A stretch of 64,000 nucleotides of DNA from Asanoa sp. WMMD1127 (GCF_029626225.1 NZ_JARUBP010000001.1:4030001-4094000); one strand, 5' to 3'. Positions 25,856 to 34,263 are shown, counted from the first letter of the stretch. Notes: generated by a model not told the origin, from the sequence alone. Translations and numbers: made by a program.

Positions 25856-26983
25856 TCAGCGGTTGGCGGCCGCGACCTCGTAGAGCTTCTCCGGGCTGAC
25901 CGCGCCCGCGAACACCCGGCCGTCGTCGGTGAGCAGGCCGGTGACCAGGCGGCTGGTGAACAGCCGGCCGCTGCCCCAGGCGCCGCTGACCTTGGGGAGC
26001 TGGCCGAGCAGCCCGCTGATCTCCGGCGCCTCCGCGTCGTTGGCCTTGTTGTCGAGCTTGCCCATGACGACGCTGGTCCAGCCCTCGCCGATGATCTTCG
26101 GGCCGGCGCCGGCCGGCCGCTCGGCGAGCTCCTTCTCGAACTCCTTCTTGGCGGCTTCGCCCTCCTTGCGGGCGGCCTCGCCGTCGACCTTGTCGCCGGC
26201 CTCGGTGACCTTGGTGCCGGCCGGCGGGTTGAAGACGAACTGGCCGTCGTCGGGGCGGTCGAAGCTGACCATGGTGAAGGCGACCTCGAACGCCGGCTTG
26301 TCGGAGGCGCTCGGGTAGACGCGGAACCGCAGCGGCACGTGCTCTGTGGCGTCGATCGCGATCGATACCTGGCCGACCAGTGACTCGTGGTCGCGCGGGG
26401 TCAGGTTCAGCTCGTACGCGTCACGCCCGGCGATCTTAGTCGATCGGCCGACGCTGACCTGGGTGCTGGGCTCGATCGCCTTGAGCGCCAGGTCGGCGGC
26501 CTCCTGCGGGGAGGCGGGCACGCCCGCCGGCGGCGCCCCGTGGTCGCCGTCGGCGTCGATCTTGGTGTGGGTGGCGGTCTTGGTGCGGCTGCTCCAGAGC
26601 CAGGCGTCCGTGCCGTTGCGAATCACGTCGGTCTGGGCGGTGCCGCCCACCAGCGAGACGCGGGCCTTGTCGGGGCCGGCGTACCAGACCCGCAGGGTGT
26701 GCTGGCCGTCGACCAGCGAGGCCAGGTTGTCGTCGCCCAGCATGCCGGCCATGCTCACGATCGGCGGCAGGCCGAGGTCGGCGCGCTGCACGACGGTGCC
26801 GGAGAGGCCGTCGAGCCGCGCGGTCTGCAGGTCGACGAGGAGTTGGGCGGCGGACCGCTCGGGGAGGGTCGGGTCGGCCGCGCCGGCGACGGTCGCCACC
26901 GCGGCGCCGCCACCGATCACGGCGGCCGCTGCGGTCGCGGGGACCAGCCAGCGCATCACCGGTCGCTTGGACAAAACAGACAT
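25856..26983 (-). CDS. Exported LolA-like / RseB-like lipoprotein-carrier-fold protein
   Basis: 375 residues. An N-terminal signal or anchor (VMRWLVPATAAAAVIGGGAAV, residues 9-35) is followed by a domain of the LolA/LppX/RseB half-barrel type: LQTARLDGLSGTVVQRADLGLP, HTLRVWYAGPDKARVSLVGG, TDAWLWSSRTKTATHT, YELNLTPRDHESLVGQVSIAID and PLRFRVYPSAS. A charged helical stretch (EAARKEGEAAKKEFEKELAE, about 270-295) interrupts the C-terminal part. It probably binds a lipid or peptide outside the membrane. It is divergent from a two-component system starting at 27080, which may sense or control it (inference). Confidence 0.75.
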   Translation of the reverse strand: MSVLSKRPVMRWLVPATAAAAVIGGGAAVATVAGAADPTLPERSAAQLLVDLQTARLDGLSGTVVQRADLGLPPIVSMAGMLGDDNLASLVDGQHTLRVWYAGPDKARVSLVGGTAQTDVIRNGTDAWLWSSRTKTATHTKIDADGDHGAPPAGVPASPQEAADLALKAIEPSTQVSVGRSTKIAGRDAYELNLTPRDHESLVGQVSIAIDATEHVPLRFRVYPSASDKPAFEVAFTMVSFDRPDDGQFVFNPPAGTKVTEAGDKVDGEAARKEGEAAKKEFEKELAERPAGAGPKIIGEGWTSVVMGKLDNKANDAEAPEISGLLGQLPKVSGAWGSGRLFTSRLVTGLLTDDGRVFAGAVSPEKLYEVAAANR

Positions 26984-27079
26984 GGGTGGTTACCTCCTGC
27001 GAAACATGATGGCGGGTGCCGGCTGTGACGCGGCTGAGAGGGCTGGGAACCCATGGCCCTGGGATGGCACGCTTTGCTG

Positions 27080-27736
27080 GTGCGGTTGCTGGTGGTCGAA
27101 GACGAGGAGCGGCTGGCCTCGGCGCTGCGGCGTGGGCTGCAGGCCGAGGGGTTCGTCGTCGACCTCGCGGCCGACGGCCCGACGGGGCTGGAGCTGGCCC
27201 GGCACGGCGAATATGACGCCATGATCCTCGACGTGATGCTGCCCGGCCTGTCCGGTTACCGGGTGGTCCGCGCGCTGCGGGCCGAGGACCGCTGGCTGCC
27301 GGTGCTCATGCTCTCGGCCAAGGACGGCGAATACGACCAGGCCGACGGGCTCGACTGCGGGGCCGACGACTACCTGACCAAACCCTTCTCGTACGTCGTG
27401 CTGCTGGCGCGCCTGCGGGCCCTGCTGCGGCGCGGGGCGCCGGCCCGGCCGACCGTGCTGGAGGCCGGCGACCTGCGCCTCGACCCGGCCCAGCGCACGG
27501 TGACCCGCGACGGCGACCCGGTCGGGCTGACCGCCCGCGAGTTCGCGCTGCTCGAATATTTGATGCGCCGCAGCGGCGAGGTCGTGTCCAAGACCGAGCT
27601 GCTCGACCACGTCTGGGACGCCAGCCTCGAGACCGCGCCGAACGCCGTCGAGGTCTACGTGGGCTACCTGCGCCGCAAGATCGGCCGCGACCGGCTCGAG
27701 ACCGTCCGCGGCGCCGGCTACCGGCTGGCGTCGTGA
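27080..27736 (+). CDS. OmpR-family response regulator
   Basis: 218 residues from the GTG at 27080 (VRLLVVEDEERLASALRRGL); an ATG at 27053, with GAGGG upstream, would add nine residues. Receiver domain with Asp51 (MILDVMLPG), LSAKD and the Lys in DDYLTKPF; a linker; then a winged-helix effector (LRLDPAQRTVTRDGDPVGLTAREFALLEYL, VEVYVGYLRRKIGRDR, VRGAGYRLAS). It binds DNA and controls unknown targets. The stop overlaps the kinase start (GTGA), so the pair is a standard two-component system. Confidence 0.93.
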   Translation: MRLLVVEDEERLASALRRGLQAEGFVVDLAADGPTGLELARHGEYDAMILDVMLPGLSGYRVVRALRAEDRWLPVLMLSAKDGEYDQADGLDCGADDYLTKPFSYVVLLARLRALLRRGAPARPTVLEAGDLRLDPAQRTVTRDGDPVGLTAREFALLEYLMRRSGEVVSKTELLDHVWDASLETAPNAVEVYVGYLRRKIGRDRLETVRGAGYRLAS

Positions 27737-29193
27737 ACCCCCGCGGGCTGTGGCAGCGGCTGAGCCTGCGGGCCCGGCTGATGCTGCTCGGCGTCTCCGG
27801 CCTGGTGGCCGGCCTGCTGGTCGGCGGGGTCCTGCTCGTGACGGTGCTCGGCGGCACCCTGCACCGGGGCGCGGAGGACGCCGCCAACCGGACGGCGACC
27901 GAGTTCGCCGGCCTGATCGCCAACGACTCGCTGCCCGACCCGCTGCCGGTCTCCGGCGACGACGTGCGGGCCCAGGTGATCGACGACCAGGGCCGGGTCG
28001 TCGCCGCGTCGCTCGGGGCCGACCGGCTCGTGCCGTTCCTCTATCCCGACGAGCGGCCGGCGCCCGGGAGCGACCGGACCAGCAGCGTCTACATCGCCGG
28101 GGAGCGGATCGGCGTCACCGGGCCCGTGCAGGTCGTCGCGGTGCCCGCCGGCACGGCCGCGCAGCCGCGGACCGTGCTGGTCGCCAAGTCGCTCGGCGAC
28201 CTCGTGCGCGCCGTCGACCTGCTCAAGCACTCGCTGCTGATCGCGTACCCCCTGCTGGTGCTGCTCCTCGCGGCCATCGCGTGGCGGGTGATCGGCGCGA
28301 CCCTGCGGCCGGTCGAGGCGCTGCGGGCCGGCGCGCAGCGGATCACCGACGGCAGCCGGGCCGACCGGCTGCCGCTGCCGGCGAGCCGCGACGAGATCCA
28401 CCGGCTGGCGGTGACCCTCAACGGCATGCTGGCCCGTCTGGAAGGCTCTCGCGCGCGGCAACGGGCATTCGTGGCCGACGCCGCCCACGAGCTGCGGTCG
28501 CCGCTGGCCAACCTGCGCACCCAGCTCGAGGTCGCGCAGCGGATCGGGGATCCGCCGGACACCGACGAGCTGCTCGCCGACGTGCGCCGCCTCGGCCGCC
28601 TCGTCGACGACCTGCTCCTGCTGGCCCGCTCCGACGACCTGGCCGGTCGGCCGGACCCGGTGACCGGGCCGGTCGACGTCGGCGGGCTGCTGGCCACGGT
28701 GGCGGCGCGCTACCCGGGCACGGTCACGCTGCGGCCGGTCGACGGCACACCGTGGACGGTCGGCGACGAGGCGGCGCTCGACCGGGTGGTGGCCAACCTG
28801 CTCGACAACGCCGTGCGGCACGCCCGCGGCCGGGTCGAGCTGGCCGGCGGCGTGACCGGCGACCGGGTGGAGATCACGGTGACCGACGACGGGCCGGGCA
28901 TCCCCGCGGCCGACCGCGACCGGGTCTTCGACCGGTTCACCCGCCTCGACGACGCGCGGGCCCGGGACGCGGGCGGCGCCGGGCTCGGGCTGTCGATCGT
29001 GCGGGAGCTGGTCGCCCGGCACGGCGGCACCGTCACCCTGGCGGACGCCGGGCCCGGACTGCGGGTCACGGTGCGGCTGCCGGCGGCGGAGCCGGACCCG
29101 GTCGAGCCCGACGTCGACTCCGACAGCGCCGCGCCGGCTCAGGCGCGGTCGGTGCAGACCGGCTTCGCCCGGCCGACCACGCCGGCCGGATAG
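27733..29193 (+). CDS. Membrane sensor histidine kinase
   Basis: 486 residues. TM1 at 15-38, an extracytoplasmic sensor of about 125 residues, TM2 at 168-187, HAMP 188-240, HisKA with His252 (FVADAAHELRSPLANL), and HATPase with VVANLLDNAVRHA, TDDGPGIP, FDRFTR and GGAGLGLSIV. It should autophosphorylate and pass phosphate to the regulator encoded just upstream. The extracytoplasmic domain has no recognised fold. The 3' end overlaps the convergent TPR gene by 55 bp, an unusually long antisense overlap. Confidence 0.93.
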   Translation: MNPRGLWQRLSLRARLMLLGVSGLVAGLLVGGVLLVTVLGGTLHRGAEDAANRTATEFAGLIANDSLPDPLPVSGDDVRAQVIDDQGRVVAASLGADRLVPFLYPDERPAPGSDRTSSVYIAGERIGVTGPVQVVAVPAGTAAQPRTVLVAKSLGDLVRAVDLLKHSLLIAYPLLVLLLAAIAWRVIGATLRPVEALRAGAQRITDGSRADRLPLPASRDEIHRLAVTLNGMLARLEGSRARQRAFVADAAHELRSPLANLRTQLEVAQRIGDPPDTDELLADVRRLGRLVDDLLLLARSDDLAGRPDPVTGPVDVGGLLATVAARYPGTVTLRPVDGTPWTVGDEAALDRVVANLLDNAVRHARGRVELAGGVTGDRVEITVTDDGPGIPAADRDRVFDRFTRLDDARARDAGGAGLGLSIVRELVARHGGTVTLADAGPGLRVTVRLPAAEPDPVEPDVDSDSAAPAQARSVQTGFARPTTPAG

Positions 29194-31352
29194 ACGACGC
29201 CGACCACGAAGCAGTAGTCGTCGCCGGCGGCGAGCCCGTAGACGACGTAGTTGTCGCTGCCGGCGGGCAGCTCCTCGATCGGTCGTGGCTGCTGGCCGGT
29301 GGGTCCGGCCGAGACCACCACCGGACCGCTCGCGCCGGCCGGGTAGCGCCAGCGGAGAGTGATCTGGTCGGCCCCGTCGACCAGGGAGACGCTCGCGGGC
29401 GGCGTGCCGGGCCGGGCCACCGCGGGCGCTGTGGTCGCCGGCGGCCGGTTCGTGGGTGCCGCGGTCGGCCCGGCTGTCGGGCGCGCCGTCGGCTGGGTGA
29501 TCGGGACGTCGCCCTGGTCGTCGATCAGGGCGAAGCCGGCGATCACCGCCGCGGCGCCGAGCACGACCACCAGGAGGCCGGCGAGCACGAGAGGGAGCAC
29601 GCGGCGGGTGCGGCGCGGCGGGGGCAACGGCTCGACCGCCCGGCGTTCCGGAAGGCGGGCGGCGCGCCGCTCCGCGTCGTCGCCGGCTTCCAGCGCCCGC
29701 GGGTAGGCCGGGGCGCCCGCCGCCCATGGTCCGGCTCCGAGGGCGGATCGGGTCTCGTCGGCGGCTTCGGCCGGTTCGCCGGCGCCGACCGGTCCGCCGG
29801 GGTTGGCCGGTCCGCCCGCATTGGCCGGTCCGCGCGCGGTGTCCGGTCCGCCGGCTCCGGCGACGCGGGCTACCCCGGCCGTTCCGGCTGCGCCGGTCCC
29901 GCCCGCCGCTCCGGCTGCGCGGGTCCCGCCGGCCGCTCCCGGCAGCGACGCCGCGCCCGGGTCCGGGCCCCACGCGTCGCGCTCCCAGTCGTCATCCGGG
30001 GCGGGCGCGGCCCACCGCTCGTCGTCGCTCCCGGTCCGGTGGCTCGACCAGACCTCTTCGCCGGCGTCCCAGCTGCCGTCGGCGCCGTCCCAGGTCTCGC
30101 TGGTCGTGCGGTCCCAGGTGGCGTCCTGGCGGGCCCAGATCTCGTCGCCGGCCGGCGCGGCGTCGTCGCGGCGCTGGGCCCAGGCCGACCGGTCCTCGTC
30201 GGTCGCGTGGTGGGCCCAGCCCGCGGCGGGACCGGCCGCCTCCGGCCACACCGGGCGCTCCTGCGCCGCCCGCTGGAGCGGCGGCGACCAGGGCTCCGCG
30301 TCGGCCGGGTAGGTCTCGGTGGCGTACGCGTCGCGCAGGTCCGCGCCGGCCGCGAAGCGGTCCGGGACGGCGTCGTCCGCGGCGTGCCGGGGCCCGCCCG
30401 GCGCCCCGTCCTCCTCGAGCGCGGCGCCGCTGTCGAAGCCGTCACGAAGGGTGGGCGTGACGGGCTGCGGCGCCAGCGGAGGCGGGGCGACCGGCACGGG
30501 CGCGACCGGCGGGGGCGTCATGGGCCGGGGGGCCACCGGCGGGGTGTGCTCCGGCACGGGGGTGAACGGCCGGACGTAGCCGGCCCCGGCGGGCGAGATC
30601 GGCGAGCGCGGCGGCGGGGGACCGGAGTCGGTGGCCACCCGCTCGCTGTCGTCGACCGCGCACACGTGGTCGGGGTTGGGTGCGGCCCGAGATAGCGCGG
30701 CCACCTGGGCGATGAGCGGGTGCTCCGGGGGCAGGTGGGTGCGGCACAGCTCCTGGGCGAGCGCGAGGTGGGCACGGGCGTCGTCGGCCCGGCCGCAGTC
30801 GCGCTCCATCGCCCCCAGCTTGGCGAGCATCCGGATGCCGGCCGGGTGGCCGTCGCCGTAGACCTCGCGATGGAGCTCCCAGGCGTCCTCGAGCCGGGTG
30901 CGGGCGGTCGCGCAGTCGCCCCGGGCGTATTCGACGGTGGCCAGGTCGGCGTGCGCGGCCAGGACCCGGGCCGACTCGGGGCCCTCGACGGCGGACAGCT
31001 CGAGGATCACGTCGTGGTAGAGCCGGGCGGCCCGCTCGTGCGCCCCGACCCGGTGCAACACCGCGGCGAGGGTGGTGGCGGTGTCGGTGGTGCGCGGGTC
31101 GTGGGCGCCGTAGAGCCGGGTGGTCGCCGAGTAGGCATAGGAGGCCCAGCCGCGCGCGTCGTGCGCCTCGCCGAGCGCCAGCAGCACCTTGGCCTGCAGC
31201 GCGGCGGCCAGCGCGAGGTCGTCGGTGGCGGTGGCCGGGGACGGGTCGGCCTTGGCCAGGGCGTCGGCGAGCAGCTCTTCGGCGCCGGCCAGGTCACCGG
31301 CGTGGATCCGGTCCTGCGCGCGCGCCGTGAGGTCACCGAGGCCGATGGACAT
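29139..31352 (-). CDS. Tetratricopeptide / FN3-like single-pass membrane protein with long low-complexity middle
   Basis: 737 residues from the ATG at 31352 (MSIGLGDLTARAQDRIHAGDL). The N-terminal 230 residues are TPR-like helical pairs (AGAEELLADALAKADP, AARLYHDVILELSA, ARTRLEDAWELHREVYG). A disordered region of about 350 residues follows, first Pro-rich, then Trp/Asp-rich (DRTTSETWDGADGSWDAGEE), then Gly/Ala repeats (GGTGAAGTAG). One TM helix (VLPLVLAGLLVVVLGAAAVIAG) leads to a Pro/Thr stalk and a C-terminal fibronectin-III-like fold (SLVDGADQITLRWRYPAGASGP). The TPR part should be cytosolic and the FN3-like part outside. Function unknown. Confidence 0.75.
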   Translation of the reverse strand: MSIGLGDLTARAQDRIHAGDLAGAEELLADALAKADPSPATATDDLALAAALQAKVLLALGEAHDARGWASYAYSATTRLYGAHDPRTTDTATTLAAVLHRVGAHERAARLYHDVILELSAVEGPESARVLAAHADLATVEYARGDCATARTRLEDAWELHREVYGDGHPAGIRMLAKLGAMERDCGRADDARAHLALAQELCRTHLPPEHPLIAQVAALSRAAPNPDHVCAVDDSERVATDSGPPPPRSPISPAGAGYVRPFTPVPEHTPPVAPRPMTPPPVAPVPVAPPPLAPQPVTPTLRDGFDSGAALEEDGAPGGPRHAADDAVPDRFAAGADLRDAYATETYPADAEPWSPPLQRAAQERPVWPEAAGPAAGWAHHATDEDRSAWAQRRDDAAPAGDEIWARQDATWDRTTSETWDGADGSWDAGEEVWSSHRTGSDDERWAAPAPDDDWERDAWGPDPGAASLPGAAGGTRAAGAAGGTGAAGTAGVARVAGAGGPDTARGPANAGGPANPGGPVGAGEPAEAADETRSALGAGPWAAGAPAYPRALEAGDDAERRAARLPERRAVEPLPPPRRTRRVLPLVLAGLLVVVLGAAAVIAGFALIDDQGDVPITQPTARPTAGPTAAPTNRPPATTAPAVARPGTPPASVSLVDGADQITLRWRYPAGASGPVVVSAGPTGQQPRPIEELPAGSDNYVVYGLAAGDDYCFVVGVVYPAGVVGRAKPVCTDRA

Positions 31353-31457
31353 CGCCTCATCGTGCTTGTTTGGCGACGTTGGGTACAAGAGCCAGTTGGC
31401 GGAGATATTGACCGGACGCTACGTGACCTGGGCCCGCGTACCCCGAAGTCGTCCGTT

Positions 31458-31474
31458 CGTGCGCATGGCGCACG
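31458..31474 (-). terminator. Short hairpin just after the MarR gene
   Basis: CGTGCGC-ATG-GCGCACG, perfect 7-bp arms, begins 4 bp after the MarR stop codon in its direction of transcription. It has no T-run, so termination is only possible. Confidence 0.3.
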
Positions 31475-31478
31475 TCCG

Positions 31479-31937
31479 TTATGGGCGGAAGTCCTTCAGG
31501 CCGCCGAGGATCGCGTCGCTGATCTTGCGAAGCTCGGCCACCTGCGCCGGGGTGAGCTGGTCGAAGAGGTGGGTCCGGACGCCTTCGACGTGACCGGGCG
31601 CGGCCTCGGCGAGCCGGCGGAAACCCTCGTCGGTCAGCACGGCGAGCTGGCCGCGGCGGTCGGTCGGGCAGTCCTGCCGGCGCACCCAGCCCGACTCCTC
31701 GAGCCGGGCGACGGCGTGGGAGAGGCGGCTCCGCGACGAGCCGCACGCGTCGGCGAGCTCGCTCATCCGCATGGTGCGGTCGGGCGCCTCGGAGAGCCGC
31801 ACCAGGATCTCGTAATAGGCGTGCGGCATGCCGGCCTCGTGCTGCAGCTCGCGGTCGAGGGCGTCCATCAGGGCCCGGGTGGCGCCCAGGAACGCACGCC
31901 AGGTCGCCTGCTCCTGGTCGTCCAGCCATCGCGTCAT
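31479..31937 (-). CDS. MarR-family transcriptional regulator
   Basis: 152 residues from the ATG at 31937. Winged helix-turn-helix with MRMSELADACGSSRSRLSHAVARLEESGWVRRQDCPTDRRGQLAVLTDEGF, the MarR signature. ATG 31937 is preceded by TATGAT (31944-31949) at six bases and no Shine-Dalgarno sequence, so the message is probably leaderless. It is divergent from a VOC-family gene across a perfect 20-bp palindrome at 31955-31974, its likely own operator. The expected ligand is a small aromatic or phenolic compound related to the VOC enzyme (inference). Confidence 0.9.
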   Translation of the reverse strand: MTRWLDDQEQATWRAFLGATRALMDALDRELQHEAGMPHAYYEILVRLSEAPDRTMRMSELADACGSSRSRLSHAVARLEESGWVRRQDCPTDRRGQLAVLTDEGFRRLAEAAPGHVEGVRTHLFDQLTPAQVAELRKISDAILGGLKDFRP

Positions 31938-31943
31938 GGCGGC

Positions 31944-31987
31944 ATCATACCCACCTAGTTGAACTCTCAACTAGACGGCGCTACCGT
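31944..31987. promoter_or_regulatory. Divergent leaderless promoters with a 20-bp MarR operator
   Basis: CTAGTTGA-ACTC-TCAACTAG (31955-31974) is a perfect palindrome. Rightward: TTGAAC (31959-31964), 17 nt, TACCGT (31982-31987), ATG at 31995. Leftward: TATGAT (31944-31949), ATG at 31937. The operator covers the rightward -35 and lies just upstream of the leftward -10, so one bound dimer could silence both genes. Confidence 0.8.
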
Positions 31988-31994
31988 TGTGGCC

Positions 31995-32513
31995 ATGGGC
32001 ATCCACCGACTCAACCACGCGGTCCTGTTCGTCAGCGACCTGGCCCGCAGCGTCGCCTTCTACCAGGACGTGCTCGGCTTCCACCGGGTGCCGATGACGC
32101 CCGACGGGTTCGCCGGCGCGGCGTTCCTCCAGGCCAAGGACTCGACCAACGACCACGACCTCGGGCTGTTCGAGGTGAAGGGCGCGGGCCCCTCGCCGGC
32201 CGGCCGGGCCACCGTGGGTCTCTACCACCTGGCCTGGGAGGTCGACACGCTCGACGAGCTGTCGGCGACCGCCGAGCGCCTGGCCGCCGCCGGTGCGCTG
32301 GCCGGCACGTCCGACCACGGCAGCACCAAGTCGCTCTACGGCAAGGACCCCGACGGCCTCGAGTTCGAGATCGTCTGGCTGATCCCGGCCGACCGGCTCG
32401 ACGACGCGGCGCTGGCCGCCCGCCGCCGCATCGGCCGGCTCGACATCGAGGCCGAGAAGGCCCGTTACGGCGGCCAGACGCGAGGCGGTGTCGGGATCTC
32501 CGTTCCCGCCTGA
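31995..32513 (+). CDS. VOC-family (glyoxalase/extradiol dioxygenase fold) protein
   Basis: 172 residues from the ATG at 31995, with -10 TACCGT seven bases upstream. Two beta-alpha-beta-beta-beta modules: HRLNHAVLFVSDLARSVAFYQDVLGF and VGLYHLAWEVDTLDEL, ending in GKDPDGLEFEIVW. Metal-ligand positions of the fold are occupied by His19-equivalent (LNHAV), His (LYHLAW) and Glu (LEFEIV), consistent with a catechol-2,3-dioxygenase-like or glyoxalase-like enzyme. It is regulated with the divergent MarR gene. The substrate is unknown. Confidence 0.88.
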   Translation: MGIHRLNHAVLFVSDLARSVAFYQDVLGFHRVPMTPDGFAGAAFLQAKDSTNDHDLGLFEVKGAGPSPAGRATVGLYHLAWEVDTLDELSATAERLAAAGALAGTSDHGSTKSLYGKDPDGLEFEIVWLIPADRLDDAALAARRRIGRLDIEAEKARYGGQTRGGVGISVPA

Positions 32514-32537
32514 CGCCTTTTCGGCCAAAATGGTGGC

Positions 32538-33464
32538 ATGGCCGGGCCGATCGACGACGTCGTACGCGAGATCCTCGTGCGACAGCTCGACGCGTGGGGT
32601 CCGGCCGCCCTGCACCGCAGCAAGCGGGCGACGTTCGCGCAGGCCTACGGCGGCCCGCTCGACGGGTTGCCCGAGGCCGCACTGCGGGTCTTCGACGAGT
32701 TCACCGACCTGCTGCGCGGCCGCCGGCTGACCGCGCCGGTCGTGGCGCCTGATCCCGACCGGCCGGCGCTCGACGCGGTCTACCGTGAGCTCGACTCGCC
32801 GTCCGGGTTGGACATCCACGCCGTCGACGGCGGGGTGGACACCCTGGCCGCGGTGCTGCGCGCCGCCTCGGCCGCCGGCGCGCCGCTGTTCGCCTACCTC
32901 GACGCGACCACCGGCCCGGCCCCCGCCACCGCGACCGTGGCCGCGGTGGCCCGCGGCAAGCCCGGCGAGCTGCTGCTGGTGCTGCCGGCCGGCACCCGCG
33001 ACCATCGGGCGTTGCTCGGCGAGGCCGGCTTCCCGCTGGTCGCCGACGTCGAGCTGGTCGCCCGCGACGGCAGCGCCCGGCTGGTCGCGTTCGCCACCGG
33101 CGCGGGCAAGAGCCTCGACACCTTCAAGGACGCGATGTGGGCGGTCGACGAGTACGCGGGCGTCCGTTACCGCGACCCGCACGACCCGGAGGAGCACCTG
33201 CTCGACATCTCCGAGCGGCCCCACCCCGGCCCGTTGCGCCGCGAGCTGCTGGCCCACCTCGGCGAGGTCGGCCGGGCGACGGTGACCGAGCTGCGCCGGT
33301 TCGCCGTGACCGACACCGTCTATCGCGCCGCCGACGCCAACCGGGTGCTGACCGCCTTGTTGACCGCCGGCCAGGTCACCCGCGACCCGCCGGCCGGCCG
33401 GCTCGGCGGCGACGTGGTCATCGCTGCCGCCGGTTGGCGCGCACCCGGGCGGACGCCTGGTTGA
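32538..33464 (+). CDS. Conserved-looking protein of unknown function, possible C-terminal winged helix
   Basis: 308 residues; I do not recognise the family with confidence. An N-terminal helical part (MAGPIDDVVREILVRQLDAWG) leads to an alpha/beta region (HAVDGGVDTLAAVLRAASAAGAPLFAYLDATTG, ELLLVLPAGTRDHRALLGEAG). The C-terminal LRRELLAHLGEVGRATVTELRRFAVTDTVYRAADANRVLTALLTAGQVTRD looks like a winged helix. The C-terminal pattern faintly recalls TcmP-type three-Cys-motif partner proteins, but the N-terminal motifs of that family are not evident. ATG 32538 follows CAAAAT by six bases. Codon bias is fully genic. Confidence 0.6.
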   Translation: MAGPIDDVVREILVRQLDAWGPAALHRSKRATFAQAYGGPLDGLPEAALRVFDEFTDLLRGRRLTAPVVAPDPDRPALDAVYRELDSPSGLDIHAVDGGVDTLAAVLRAASAAGAPLFAYLDATTGPAPATATVAAVARGKPGELLLVLPAGTRDHRALLGEAGFPLVADVELVARDGSARLVAFATGAGKSLDTFKDAMWAVDEYAGVRYRDPHDPEEHLLDISERPHPGPLRRELLAHLGEVGRATVTELRRFAVTDTVYRAADANRVLTALLTAGQVTRDPPAGRLGGDVVIAAAGWRAPGRTPG

Positions 33465-33915
33465 CCAGCAGCGACGCGCCCGTTGCCAGCACCGCGATGT
33501 TGAACACCATCTGGAAGCAGAGCAGCACCCGCGCGCCCTGACCGGCGGCGTGCACGTCGCCGAAGCCGACGGTGAACAGCGTCGACAGTGCGAAGTAGAG
33601 CGCGTCGGTGCGGGTCTCCAGCCCGTCGAACTGGGCGGGCAGCGTCACCTCGAGCACGTAGTCGGCCAGCGCGAACGCGATCGCCCCGGCCACCAGCGCG
33701 ACGGCCAGGCCCTCCAACGGGAGCTGGTCGCTGCGCAGCCGGCGGCGGATCTGCCAGACCACCAGGGCGACCGCGCCACCGACGAAGACGAGTGCGGCCA
33801 ACGCGCGTAGGGCCAGCCGCCAGCCGGCGTCGCCGCGCTCGACCGGCACGACGTAGTAGAGCGCGACCAGCAGCACGACCGCCGTCACCACACGGACCCA
33901 CGCCGCCCGGTTCAT
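33418..33915 (-). CDS. Two-TM potassium-channel-family protein
   Basis: 165 residues. Hydrophobic segments flank a pore loop YFALSTLFTVGFGDVHAAGQGARVL, where TVGFGD is the K+ selectivity filter. Two further N-terminal helices (VRVVTAVVLLVALYYVV, ALAALVFVGGAVALVVW) precede them, so four spans in all. There is no cytosolic RCK domain. ATG 33915 is chosen because TAGATT (33923-33928) lies seven bases upstream, which would give a leaderless mRNA; a TTG at 33924 is the in-frame alternative. The 3' end overlaps the convergent unknown gene by 47 bp. Confidence 0.88.
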   Translation of the reverse strand: MNRAAWVRVVTAVVLLVALYYVVPVERGDAGWRLALRALAALVFVGGAVALVVWQIRRRLRSDQLPLEGLAVALVAGAIAFALADYVLEVTLPAQFDGLETRTDALYFALSTLFTVGFGDVHAAGQGARVLLCFQMVFNIAVLATGASLLVNQASARVRANRRQR

Positions 33916-33943
33916 ATCGGACAATCTACTCAGGGCAGACGCA

Positions 33944-33982
33944 CTCGCGGCGCCCTTCCGGAGGACCGGAGGGCGCCGCGAG
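33944..33982 (-). terminator. Long perfect hairpin after the DUF4236 gene
   Basis: CTCGCGGCGCCCT (33944-33956) pairs with AGGGCGCCGCGAG (33970-33982), and TCCGG/CCGG extends the stem. It lies 9 bp past the stop of the DUF4236 gene. Strong but without a T-run; it also insulates the ion-channel promoter. Confidence 0.7.
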
Positions 33983-33991
33983 CGGGGGAGG

Positions 33992-34165
33992 TCAGCTCTT
34001 GTCCTGCTTCCAGGACAGCGGTCCCGGCAGGTCGACGCGGTGCGCGCGCGCCCGGGAGTTCCACGACCAGCGACCGATCTTGATGCTCCAGGAGCTGAAG
34101 CCGTTCTCCGTGAAGTTCAGGATGATCGGGCCGAATTTCTTCCGCTTACGGAACATCAGACCCAT
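33992..34165 (-). CDS. Small DUF4236-family protein
   Basis: 57 residues: begins MGLMFRKRKKFGPIILNF and ends GPLSWKQDKS. The FRKRKKFGPIILNFTENGFSSWSIKIGR block is the DUF4236 signature (F-R-K-R, G-P, L-N-F, G-x-S-x-S). Related actinobacterial genes encode proteins of about this length. The ATG at 34165 has AAAGGG at a suitable distance. A strong hairpin follows the stop. Function of the family is unknown; the basic start suggests nucleic-acid or membrane contact (inference). It is too short to be caught by default gene-length cut-offs. Confidence 0.8.
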   Translation of the reverse strand: MGLMFRKRKKFGPIILNFTENGFSSWSIKIGRWSWNSRARAHRVDLPGPLSWKQDKS

Positions 34166-34263
34166 GATCAGGCACCCTTTCTTTGTCGGCCCGCGGCATC
34201 CCTGGCGCCGGGGTCGAGCCTGAATGTGCCCAGATCGCTGATTTCCGAAACCGGCTTAGTGGA

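Noticed and set aside
27750-30695. 981-codon plus-strand frame over the kinase and TPR genes
   Set aside because: It overlaps two clear genes in wrong frames and is Arg/Ala/Gly-rich throughout.
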